Of a stretch of 64,000 bases of DNA, positions 8,679 to 17,800 are shown in pieces (the stretch's first letter is position 1; each line of letters begins with the position of its first letter). The translations under genes and the position numbers were made by a program. Source of the stretch: Pirellulales bacterium (lineage in GTDB: Bacteria; Planctomycetota; Planctomycetia; Pirellulales; JACPPG01); the NCBI GenBank assembly GCA_036499395.1, contig DASYDW010000017.1:1-64000 (forward strand). The letters are read 5' to 3'. Below the pieces are notes generated by a model, which saw only the letters and a list, made by a program, of their open reading frames with translations, ran no database searches and was not told where the DNA came from.

Positions 8679-8984
8679 ATGAACCAAAAATCCATCTATT
8701 CCTGCAATTCGATTCTGAGTGACGGTGAACAGTTTTTTGAATGGGAATTGATGATTTCTGCCGTGAGCTGTGCTGAAGCAGCGGCGATTGCAGAACGCCA
8801 CGTGACAGACCGTCGACCCGGCGCAGTGATTATTGAAATGGACCTCCAGCGACAGAGAATCGCGGAACATTACGATCCGGCCATCCGGTTCGAACAAGAA
8901 CCTTTCGAGGTACGCAAAGTTATGGCTGACCCAAAACCGTTTTTTCTGCGGTGGCTTGATGCACTTCGCGGAGAGGCGCACTAA
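8679..8984 (+). CDS. Small hypothetical cytoplasmic protein
   Basis: I chose ATG 8679, preceded by GAGG, giving 101 residues; the open frame extends upstream to 8556 but that part has no coding look. The product has mixed alpha/beta character: FEWELMISAVSCAEAAAIAE resembles a strand-helix unit and GAVIIEMDLQ a strand. There is no signal peptide or known motif. Local GC is low compared with the window (24 of 60 bases in 8701-8760), which could mean recent acquisition. Function unknown. Confidence 0.55.
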   Translation: MNQKSIYSCNSILSDGEQFFEWELMISAVSCAEAAAIAERHVTDRRPGAVIIEMDLQRQRIAEHYDPAIRFEQEPFEVRKVMADPKPFFLRWLDALRGEAH

Positions 8985-9038
8985 CTGCTTTCAGACCCTT
9001 CGACACTGCTCCGTTGCTGAAAGATTCTTCCAGTCGTA

Positions 9039-10361
9039 CTATTCCGCCCCTTCGGCCGTCTTGCCCCCGACGCAGTACAGCGCCTTGGTCGAGCGGATCA
9101 GTAGCTTTCCCTGGCAGGGAACGATCGCGGCGCGGAACAACTCGTCCCCTTCGGATGTCAGTTTGCTCTTGGCAACCGTCTTGATCGAGTCGCCCGCTTC
9201 GACGACCACGGTTTCGCCGGCGTCGTTCTGGAAGTAGGCGTGCCCTTCGGCCACCAGCGGTGTCGACGAATAGTTCGCCGCCAGGCGTTCCTTCCACAGT
9301 TCCTGCCCTGTTTGGCAGTCGTAGCAAAACAGGATGCCTGGCATGCTGATGGCCAGCATGTAGTTGCCGATCACAACGGGGGAAGGCAGGTCGCGGCCGC
9401 CGCGGCGCGGCGTGTGCCAGACGCGATGCGTTTCAGTTACATTGCCGTCGCCGCCGGGACGGACGGAATAGACGTCCCCGGCCAGGCCATTCACGACGTA
9501 CAAATTGCCGTGCGCAAAGGCCGGCACCGGCTCGCCGCGGCCAGCAAACCCTTTGCAGAACCACAGTTCACGGCCCGTGGCGGGATCGTAACCGCGGACC
9601 CCCTTCTCGCCATTGAGCACGAGCTCGTCGCGCCCAGCCGTGTGAATCAACAGGGGTGTGCTCCAGCCGCGCACCGCTTCGCGCGGCGTGTTCCAAATGG
9701 TTTCGCCAGTGCGCGAATCGAAGGCCGCGATCGATGACTCTTTCGACTCGCTGTCACAGTTCTGTATGACTGTGTCGCCGTAAAACACGGGGCTAGCGGC
9801 CGTGCCCCAGGGGCCGTCGAACTGTCCCAAGTCGCGCGACCAGAGATGCTTTCCATCGAGCGAATAGCCGTGCAGGCCGCCGCGGCCGAAAAAGGCGATA
9901 ACCACTTTGCCATTCGTGGCGCACGTGGCCGAGGCCCAGCCATTCATGCGGTGCGTTTCTTCCGGCTCGCCGGTCCAGGCCGTCTGCTCCCAAAGGATCT
10001 GGCCATCACGCCGATCAAGCGCCATGACGACCCGGCGATGTCCGTCCTCGGGCGCGGTGGTGAGAAAAATCTGGTCGCCCCAGATGGCCGGGCTCGACTG
10101 CCCCTCGCCTACGAGGGGCGTCTTCCAGATGATGTCGTCATCGCTCCAATTCAGGGGCAGTCCGGTTTCGGAAGTGTGATGGGTGCCTGTGGGACCGCCC
10201 CAGCCGGGCCAATTTGTTTCGCCGAATGCGGTCCGAACGCTGCCGAACATGACAATCGCGGTGATCAACCAGAGGGCGATCCGGCATGCACTTGCCTGGC
10301 CCCGCAGATCGGGACAAGCAGCCAACAGGGAGTTCGAGCTGCGAAGCATTCTCGATCGCAT
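9039..10361 (-). CDS. PQQ-like beta-propeller repeat protein, exported
   Basis: The start ATG at 10361 is preceded by TTGGAG; an open frame to 10580 is probably untranslated. The 440-residue product has an N-terminal signal or anchor (IALWLITAIVMFGSV) followed by WPGWGGPTGTHHTSETGLPL, the usual opening of planctomycete PQQ-like propellers. Repeated units such as VVMALDRRDGQILWEQ, SIAAFDSRTGETIWNT and VRGYDPATGRELWF carry the A-x-D-x-x-T-G-x-x-x-W blade motif. Such proteins are BamB-like eight-bladed scaffolds or quinoprotein relatives; the residues for PQQ binding cannot be confirmed, so enzyme activity is not claimed. A paralogue lies at 20966-22348. Confidence 0.88.
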   Translation of the reverse strand: MRSRMLRSSNSLLAACPDLRGQASACRIALWLITAIVMFGSVRTAFGETNWPGWGGPTGTHHTSETGLPLNWSDDDIIWKTPLVGEGQSSPAIWGDQIFLTTAPEDGHRRVVMALDRRDGQILWEQTAWTGEPEETHRMNGWASATCATNGKVVIAFFGRGGLHGYSLDGKHLWSRDLGQFDGPWGTAASPVFYGDTVIQNCDSESKESSIAAFDSRTGETIWNTPREAVRGWSTPLLIHTAGRDELVLNGEKGVRGYDPATGRELWFCKGFAGRGEPVPAFAHGNLYVVNGLAGDVYSVRPGGDGNVTETHRVWHTPRRGGRDLPSPVVIGNYMLAISMPGILFCYDCQTGQELWKERLAANYSSTPLVAEGHAYFQNDAGETVVVEAGDSIKTVAKSKLTSEGDELFRAAIVPCQGKLLIRSTKALYCVGGKTAEGAE

Positions 10362-10810
10362 GCGAGAGTCTCCAAGAACGAAGGGGCGGCGGGTCAATTC
10401 CGTGGCGGGCGTGGGATGAAATTGCCGTTTGCGAGTTTCGCGACACGCTGCCGGGCGGGTTAAATTTCGCGGCGGGATAATACGGGGAAGCGGTGCGGCT
10501 GATTCTACCACGCACCTGGGCAGCATGCCTGCTAGCGGCGACGGCATTAAGCATTTGTAGTCATTGAGCTCCATCGGCACGGAAGGCAGCGCAGGCGACC
10601 TGGAATCGACCCTGCCTTAGAGCACTTGATTCGAACGTGACCGGCGTCTCGCTCATTTTTCTTGGCGCGATGTGATTTCCCACCTAGGATCGGACCGGGC
10701 GGCGATGGCATGCCGCCGATCCTTGACGACTGCGAGAAGGAAGCTGAGATGGCCAGGCGAGGCATTTGTTTCACGGGGGCCGCGAAACATTACTCTGCGA
10801 TTGTCGAATT
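10362..10810. other. Divergent intergenic region
   Basis: This 449-base region separates the minus-strand PQQ gene from the first giant surface-protein gene and must hold promoters for both. An imperfect hairpin lies at 10687-10722 (ggatcgg ... gccgccgatcc, with an inner GGCGGC/GCCGCC stem), about 90 bases before the chosen start. TTG 10766 with GGCGAGG upstream could be an alternative start for the downstream gene. No RNA gene or reliable promoter was recognised. Confidence 0.4.
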
Positions 10811-13800
10811 ATGCCCTGGGCTCGTGAAAACCAATCGGCTTCGCGTCGTCCTTTGCCCCGTCGAGTAGCGCTACGTAAACTGTGCGTCGAACCGCTCGAG
10901 AGTCGACGTCTGCTCGCGGTCTTCAACGTGACGCCGGGCGTCGCCGATGGCGCGGCCGGCAGTCTTCGCGCGGCGCTTGTGCAGGCTGACGCCAACGCCG
11001 ATACCTCGAACACGATCAACCTGGCGGCCGGCACCTACGCGCTCACCGACAGCGCGGACGGCAACCTGCTGATTCAAAACGCCGGGTCGGCGACGAAAAC
11101 GTTTATCCTGGCCGGGGCCGGGCAATCGACCACGATCATCAGCGGTGGCGATTCGTGGAATGATCGCATCTTGCAGATTATCAGTGCGCCAACGGCGGGC
11201 GTCGCCGTGACGCTCAAGAATCTGACGGTCCAAGGAGGGAATGCCTTTACCGCAGGCGCCGTGGCCGGCACGGCGGCGCTGGGGGGCGGGCTACTCGTTG
11301 ATGGCGGACAGGTCACCCTTAGCCATGTCAGCCTGAATAGCAATCACGCCTGGGGTACGACCGGCGCGGTGGGGGGCGCAGGCGGGATTGGCGCGGTAGG
11401 GAATGTCGGCGGTGCCGGAGGACGCGCCAGCGGCGGCGCGCTCTATCTCGCGGCAGGATCGTTGAGCATCCTGCACAGCAGCTTTAACAACAACTATGCC
11501 TTCGGCGGCGTCGGAGGTGTCGGCGGCGCTGGAGGCAACGCGGCAAATACCTCGTCGCCTCACGGAGCGCATGGCGCCACGGGCGGCGCCGGTGCAGCAG
11601 GTACTACTCCCGCCACGCCCGGCGCTAAAGGGGGCGCAGGAGGCGTCGGCGGCGCGGGGCACGTCGGCGGCAACGGCTCGAATGCCAATGCCCATGCGGG
11701 GCGCGGCGGCAACGGTGGCCAAGGGGGCGATGGTTCCGGGGGCGCGATCTATGTTGCCGCCGGACAGCTCACGTTGAGTGATACAACGCTTTTGAGCAAC
11801 TCAGCCTACGGTGGAACCGGCGGGGCCGCAGGCGTGGGGGGCGCCGGGCGCGCGCTCATCGGTGGCTTCGGCGGCACTGGTGGCGCGGGAGGTATCGGCG
11901 GCGTCGGCGGACGCGGTGGACCAGCAATCGGCGGCGGCGTCGCACTGCACGGCGGCGGTGGCGGCGGAGACGGCGGCGCTGGCGGCGCGGGAGCGAACGG
12001 TGCTATCGGCGGCAATGGAGCCGTGGGCGCCGATGGTGGAGTCGGAGGCGCTGGGGGCAATGGATACGGCGGAGCCCTGTTCGTGGCGTCGGGCACCGTC
12101 GTTGCGCAGACCGCGACGTTGACCACGAATCAAGCGGTCGGTGGCGCCGGCGGCCGGGGCGGGGATGCCGGTCGCGGCGGCAACGGCGGTGATGGCGGCG
12201 CCGGAGGCAATGGTGGCCGGGGCGGTTCTGGCGGTCGTGGCGGCGGAGATCTCGGTACGAATGTCGGGAGCGGTGGACTAGGGCACGCCGGCGCAGCCGC
12301 AGGGCTTGGTGCCGCCGCAGGCATCGGAGGCAAGGGCGGTGTCGGCGGTGCAGGAGGCAATGGCGGCACCGGCGCTGGTGCGGGTGTGTATCTGTCGGCT
12401 GGATCGCTCTCCGTCTCGAGTTCGACTGTCAGTTCGAATGCTGCTTATGGCGGCAACGCCGGTGTCGGGGGCAATGGCGGAACCGGCGGTGCAGGAGGGA
12501 GTGGCGGAATCGGTGGAGATGGCGGCGGAGGCGGGCGTGGTGGCGCGGGCGCAAATAATGCCGTCGGCGTTGTGGGCGGCGTTGGAGGCAAAGGCGGCGC
12601 TGGTGCGGTGGGCGCTAACGGCGCGGCAGGCGCGCGTGGCGGCAACGCCGGAGTTGGTGGCGTTGGCGGGAACGGCGGTGACGCGTTCGGCGGTGGCATA
12701 TCACTCAATGGAGGTAGCGCGACGCTGACGGCCGTATTGATGTCGAGCAATGCCGCGTACGGCGCGACCGGCTCGCCCGGCGGCGAAGGAGGCTTTGGCG
12801 GTGGCGGCGGCGCCGGAGGCCAAGGCGGACAAGGGGGCGCGGGCGGCGATGGTGGTTCCGCCGGCGCGAACGCCCAACTGCAATTGTTGCCCACCGGCGG
12901 CGATGCCGGCGCCGGGGGCAAAGGTGGGAATGGCGGTGCGGGAGGCGCAGGGGGAAATGGTGGAGTTGGCGGAAACGGCGGCGGCGGCGGGGACGCCGAA
13001 GGGGGCAGCCTGTTCCTCAATGGCGCGAGTCTCAGGCTCGGCGCGGGGACGACTTACCCCGGTACCGTCCTCGCTGGCGGAGGTGCGAGTGGCGGCAACG
13101 TCGGGCTGGCCGGAGCTGGCGGATTGGGCGGCAGCGCGGGTCCAGGGGGCGCTGGCGGACATGGCGGCGCAGGACTCACACATGTTGGCGCGAATGGCGC
13201 AGGGGGCGCGAGTGGCGGAGCAGGCGTCGCCGGTGGTAATGGCACCAGCGGCGGCTTTGGTCAATTCGGACCCATCGGCGTTGCGAAGGGAAGCGGCATT
13301 TACGTTGCGAGTGGCACCGTGACCACGGCCATGCCGGCGACGCACACGGCCGTGGTCGTTCAACCGCCGACGAGCGTGGCGGTCGTGACGCCGTTCTCGA
13401 TCGAGGTCGACGCCTTGGACGCAAACGGCGATGTCGATCCTACCTACAACGGTCTGATCACTGTGTCGCTTGGCAATAATCCAGGGGGCGGTGCGCTCGC
13501 CGGCACGCTTGCGCTTACTGCCGTGCATGGTGTGGCGACATTTACGAATCTCGAATTGTTCAAGCCGGGCACCGGTTACGCGCTGCATGTCGCCGGCGCG
13601 GGATTGACGACAACGACAAGCAGCGTGTTTAACGTAACGGGTGCGACGAACATCCCGCCCAAGGTGATTCAAGTCGTGGTTGGCGGCACCGGATGGACGA
13701 GCAGCTATCGCAACGCTCTGGTGCTTGCCGGCCAGGGAAGCGGTGTCGGCTACAACATGCCGAGCGGTCCGGCAGAATTGAACACGCTACCTTGGAGCGG

Positions 13801-14662
13801 CATCAACCAGATTCAGATTGCGTTTAGCGAAGGAGTCACTGTCACGCAAGCAAGCCTGACGCTGACGGGCTTGGGGGGAACGTATGCGACCAGTGGCTTC
13901 AGCTATAACGCGTCGACCTTTACGGCGACGTGGACCTTGGCGCAGCCGATCGGCGCCGACAAGTTAAATCTCGTTTTGCACTCCACGGGCGCAAGCGCCG
14001 TTAAGGATGCGGCCGGCAATGCGCTCGACGGCGAGTGGACCAGCGGCACCAGCACCTACCCCTCGGGGAATGGAACGGCCGGCGGCGATTTCAATTTCGC
14101 GTTCCGCACGCTGCCGGGAGATGCCAATCGAGATGGCATTATCAATGGCCAGGATCTGGCGCTGGTATCTTCGGGCTGGTTAAGCTCGAGCCTTACTGGC
14201 GACGTTAACGCCGACGGCATTATCAATGGGCAGGATCTGGCCCTGGTTTCATCGCAGTGGCTGGCAACTTTACCAGCGGGGGGTAGCCAAGCCACCGCAA
14301 TGGCGCTGACGACGCAAACTAACTCCGTGATCGTCAGCGCCGCGGTGCCGCCGGCATTCTTGCTTGGACCCAGGGCGTCTATGGTCGGGGCGACTTCGGT
14401 CGATTTCGACAGAGTGGCGACGTCTATTTCCACCGTTGCTGCATTCGGAAACACGACTGCTAATGAAGTTCGTAACGAGCGATTACACAAGGGATTTAAC
14501 AACGCTACCAATTGGTTGTCAGCGCTGACCCCCCCGAATGCGCCCGGGATCGGACGCAAATCCGTCATCGATTTCGGTTCTCTCGGTGAACTCGAAAGTC
14601 GCTGGATTGATGAGCCGCTGGTTGCCCAATTGGCATCCGCGCGACCTTACGGACGGCGCTAG
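10811..14662 (+). CDS. Giant LEPR-XLL surface protein with beta-helix/glycine-rich modules and dockerin
   Basis: The product is about 1283 residues. The N terminus is Arg-rich and carries EPLESRRLLA, the planctomycete LEPR-XLL element, instead of a classic signal peptide. A pectate-lyase-like beta-helix start follows (NTINLAAGTYAL). Residues about 155-840 hold eight modules, each made of a beta-helix rung (GGAIYVAAGQLTL type, ending in SNxAYGG) and a long (GGxGGx)n stretch. Next come an Ig-like domain (DANGDVDPTYNG), a second beta-sandwich region and two dockerin EF loops (DANRDGIINGQDLAL, DVNADGIINGQDLAL). The C-terminal tail has VIDFGSLGEL and ends in LASARPYGRR. It is probably cell-surface and calcium-binding. 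The start is uncertain (ATG 10811 or TTG 10766). A paralogue follows directly. Confidence 0.87.
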   Translation: MPWARENQSASRRPLPRRVALRKLCVEPLESRRLLAVFNVTPGVADGAAGSLRAALVQADANADTSNTINLAAGTYALTDSADGNLLIQNAGSATKTFILAGAGQSTTIISGGDSWNDRILQIISAPTAGVAVTLKNLTVQGGNAFTAGAVAGTAALGGGLLVDGGQVTLSHVSLNSNHAWGTTGAVGGAGGIGAVGNVGGAGGRASGGALYLAAGSLSILHSSFNNNYAFGGVGGVGGAGGNAANTSSPHGAHGATGGAGAAGTTPATPGAKGGAGGVGGAGHVGGNGSNANAHAGRGGNGGQGGDGSGGAIYVAAGQLTLSDTTLLSNSAYGGTGGAAGVGGAGRALIGGFGGTGGAGGIGGVGGRGGPAIGGGVALHGGGGGGDGGAGGAGANGAIGGNGAVGADGGVGGAGGNGYGGALFVASGTVVAQTATLTTNQAVGGAGGRGGDAGRGGNGGDGGAGGNGGRGGSGGRGGGDLGTNVGSGGLGHAGAAAGLGAAAGIGGKGGVGGAGGNGGTGAGAGVYLSAGSLSVSSSTVSSNAAYGGNAGVGGNGGTGGAGGSGGIGGDGGGGGRGGAGANNAVGVVGGVGGKGGAGAVGANGAAGARGGNAGVGGVGGNGGDAFGGGISLNGGSATLTAVLMSSNAAYGATGSPGGEGGFGGGGGAGGQGGQGGAGGDGGSAGANAQLQLLPTGGDAGAGGKGGNGGAGGAGGNGGVGGNGGGGGDAEGGSLFLNGASLRLGAGTTYPGTVLAGGGASGGNVGLAGAGGLGGSAGPGGAGGHGGAGLTHVGANGAGGASGGAGVAGGNGTSGGFGQFGPIGVAKGSGIYVASGTVTTAMPATHTAVVVQPPTSVAVVTPFSIEVDALDANGDVDPTYNGLITVSLGNNPGGGALAGTLALTAVHGVATFTNLELFKPGTGYALHVAGAGLTTTTSSVFNVTGATNIPPKVIQVVVGGTGWTSSYRNALVLAGQGSGVGYNMPSGPAELNTLPWSGINQIQIAFSEGVTVTQASLTLTGLGGTYATSGFSYNASTFTATWTLAQPIGADKLNLVLHSTGASAVKDAAGNALDGEWTSGTSTYPSGNGTAGGDFNFAFRTLPGDANRDGIINGQDLALVSSGWLSSSLTGDVNADGIINGQDLALVSSQWLATLPAGGSQATAMALTTQTNSVIVSAAVPPAFLLGPRASMVGATSVDFDRVATSISTVAAFGNTTANEVRNERLHKGFNNATNWLSALTPPNAPGIGRKSVIDFGSLGELESRWIDEPLVAQLASARPYGRR

Positions 14663-14874
14663 TGCGCGTTCCGTGCGGCGCACGCAGACCAGTTCCGATG
14701 ATGTGCATCTGCCAGCATCGGCGCGGGCAACTCCTTATTTCTTGCATTCGGTTCGGCTGCCACGTACTATCGCAGCACGAGTTGCGCCTGGCCGGCATCG
14801 CTGCCCCCGATTGCGTCGTCAGCCGCACACGCTCCTGAGTTGAGTTAGCTCTCCAGCCGCGAGTGCCCCTGTTC

Positions 14875-17800
14875 ATGCCGCTTCCCCAGCGAATCCGCCG
14901 CTTCATCTCCCGCCGCTTGGACCGTCGACGTCACGATCGGTGCGACACGACTTCCCGCCTGCACTTCGAGCCGCTCGAAGCACGCCGTCTGCTCGCCGTG
15001 TTCAATGCCAGCGACGTCGCGGGTTTGCTTGCCGCGGTTAACGCGGCGAACACTAACGGCGATACATCCAACACGATCAACTTGGCCGCCGGGACGTACG
15101 CCCTTAGTTCCTCGAGCGGCGAACTGCTCGTCCAGGATCAGAACAGCGCGATCGCCGGCAAGACGCTGGCGATCGTCGGCGCTAGTCAATCGGCGACGAC
15201 CATCGACGGTGCGAATGTCACGCGTGTCTTCGAAGTCGTAAGCGCCACGAACGCCTCGATTAGTGTGAGCATCGACCACCTGACGATCGCGCATGGGAAC
15301 GCGACCAATGGCAGCCTTTTCGGCGGAAACGACGCCATCGGCGGCGGTCTGCTGGTCGACGGTGGCGCGGTTACGGTCAGCGACGTGGCCTTCAAAAGCG
15401 ATCGGGCCAATGGCGTCAACGGATCATCGGGCGCTGCGGGATTCATCGGCGGCACGGGCGGCACAGGCCGCAACGCCAGCGGCGGCGCGATCTACCTGAA
15501 CGCCGGTTCGTTGAACCTCATTAATTCGAGCGTCGTTAACGCCGCCGCTTACGCGGGGCTCGGTGGTAAAGGGGGGAACGGAGTTATCACGGGACCTTCG
15601 GCCGCCAATGGTTTGCCGGGTAACCCGGGACTGAACGGCTCAAACGGCGCGATCGCCGGCGGCAACGGTCAGCGCGGGCAGAACGGCCTGCCTGGCACGG
15701 CGGGCAAGAACGGTACGCGCGGCTCGAACGCCTTTGCGAACGCCGGCCGTGGAGGTCTTGGCGGCGATGGTGGCGATGCCAAGGGGGGCGCCGTCTTTGT
15801 CGCCGGTGGTCAACTCGTCATACAGAACACGACGTTTCAAGCCGACGCCGTATTCGGCGGTAATGGCGGCGCCGGAGGTGCGGGCGGTAAGGGAACCAAA
15901 CTTGACGGCGGTGACGGCGGCGCCGGAGGACTCGGCGGTCGCGGCGGTAACGGCGGCCGTGGCGGACCGAATATCGGCGCAAACGCGGCCGGCAACGGCG
16001 GCAGCGGGGCAGCAGGCGCCAACGGCGGCGCGGGAGCGATTGGTGGCGTCGGGGCCGTGGGAGGGAATGGCGGTTTCGGCGGCGACGGCGGCGGCGCTGC
16101 CGGCGGCGCGGTATACGTCGCCGGGGGCACCGTGACGATGCAAACCGGCGCGATTCAAGCGAACTACGCTTGGGGTGGTCGCGGCGGACCGGGCGGCGCT
16201 GGAGGTGGCGGCGGCTCTGGCGGCAATGGCGGCAACGGTGCGGCAGGCGGGCGCGGCGGCGCTGGCGGAGACGGCGGCGGCGTTGCTACGCACGGCGCAG
16301 CGGTAGGTGGTAACGGCGCTGCGGCCGGCAATGGCGGGGTCGGCGCCAATGGTGCGCGCGGTGCCTCGGCTGGCAATGGCGGCCTGGGAGGCAACGCGGG
16401 CACCGCAGCGGGCGGCGGTCTGTTTGTGGCAGGCGGAACCGTCACGATCACCAGTGTTGCGATCACGGCGAATCAGGCCGCCGGCGGCATCGGTGGCGTG
16501 GGCGGCGCTGGCGGAGCAGGCGGACATGGCGGCAACGGCGGCAACGGCGGCCGCGGTGGTTTCGGCGGATCGGGAGGAAGTGGCGGCCTGGTCTACAACA
16601 ACCCGGCCCTGAATCAAAACGGTGGCCTCGGCGCCGCGGGCGGTCTCGGGCGACGTGGCGGCGCTGCTGGAGCAGGGGGCAACGGTGGCAATGGCGGCGC
16701 CGGCGGGGCGGGGAACAGCGCATTCGGGGCGGGTGTGGCGATCATTGCCGGTTCGCTGGAACTGGATGCCGTCGTGCTAGTGACGAATAGTGAATACGGT
16801 GGCGCTGGGGGACCGGCCGGCAATGGCGGCGCTGCAGGCGCCGCAGGTCATGGCGGCGCTGGCGGCGCGGGAGGATCGGGAGGGGCCGGCGGCGATGCCG
16901 GAACGACCCGGAACGGGAATTTGGTGGGGAGTGGCGGCGCCGGAGGTAATGGCGCCCTCGGCGGTAATGGCGGAAATGGTGCGGCAGGAGGCAACGGCGG
17001 ATCGTCGGGCATCTCGGGCGCGGGAGGCAACGCGCTCGGAGGCAGCATCTTTGTCGGCGGCGGCAGCCTGCATTTGGGATTGGGTACCACATACGCAGGC
17101 AGCCAAGTTGCCGCGAGCGGCGGAGTGATCGGCGTCAAGGGAGCCGCAGGTTCAGGAGGCGCCGGGGGAAATGCCGGCGCCGGTGGACATGGCGGCATCG
17201 GAGGCATCGGCGGACGTGGTGTGCGGCCAGCTCAGGGCACGCGCGCGGCCAACGGAACTGACGCCATTGCCGGCGTGCCAGGTACGACGGGCGCTAATGG
17301 CGCTGCAGGAAACGTCGGGGTCATAGGCCCGGCGGGCATCGCGCAGGGGAGCGGCATCTATGTACAGAGCGGTACGGTAACGACCGACACCCCGGCCAAT
17401 CACGTGGCCGTACTCACGCAACCGCCCGCAGGCATACACGCTGGTGTTCCGTTTACGCTGAAAGTCGAAGCCGAGAACAGCAACGGCAACACGGATCCGA
17501 CTTACAACGGACCGCTGACTGTTTCGATTTCGACCAATCCCGGCGGAGGAGTCCTCGCAGGCACATTGACAGTGAACGCCGTTAACGGCGTAGCGCTGTT
17601 TAATAACCTTTTGATCTCCGCCGCTGGCGTCGGATATAAACTGAGCATCAGCGCCACCGGGCTGGCATCGGCGACGACCGCGGCGTTCAATGTCGCGCCC
17701 AGCGCAACTCAGGATGTGGCACCCACCGTCACGCATGTTTACGTGGCGGGTACGAGCTGGACAGGCAGCTTTCTCACTCAGTTGGCCGGTGTCGGCGAAG

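Noticed and set aside
11074-13424. Long Pro- or Ala-rich open frames opposite the first giant surface-protein gene
   Set aside because: They are the antisense of GGC/GGN glycine codons, which give Pro/Ala-rich frames without stops; no start signals or domains fit.
15640-17207. Long open frames opposite the second giant surface-protein gene
   Set aside because: Same antisense effect of glycine-rich coding sequence; composition is pure low complexity.
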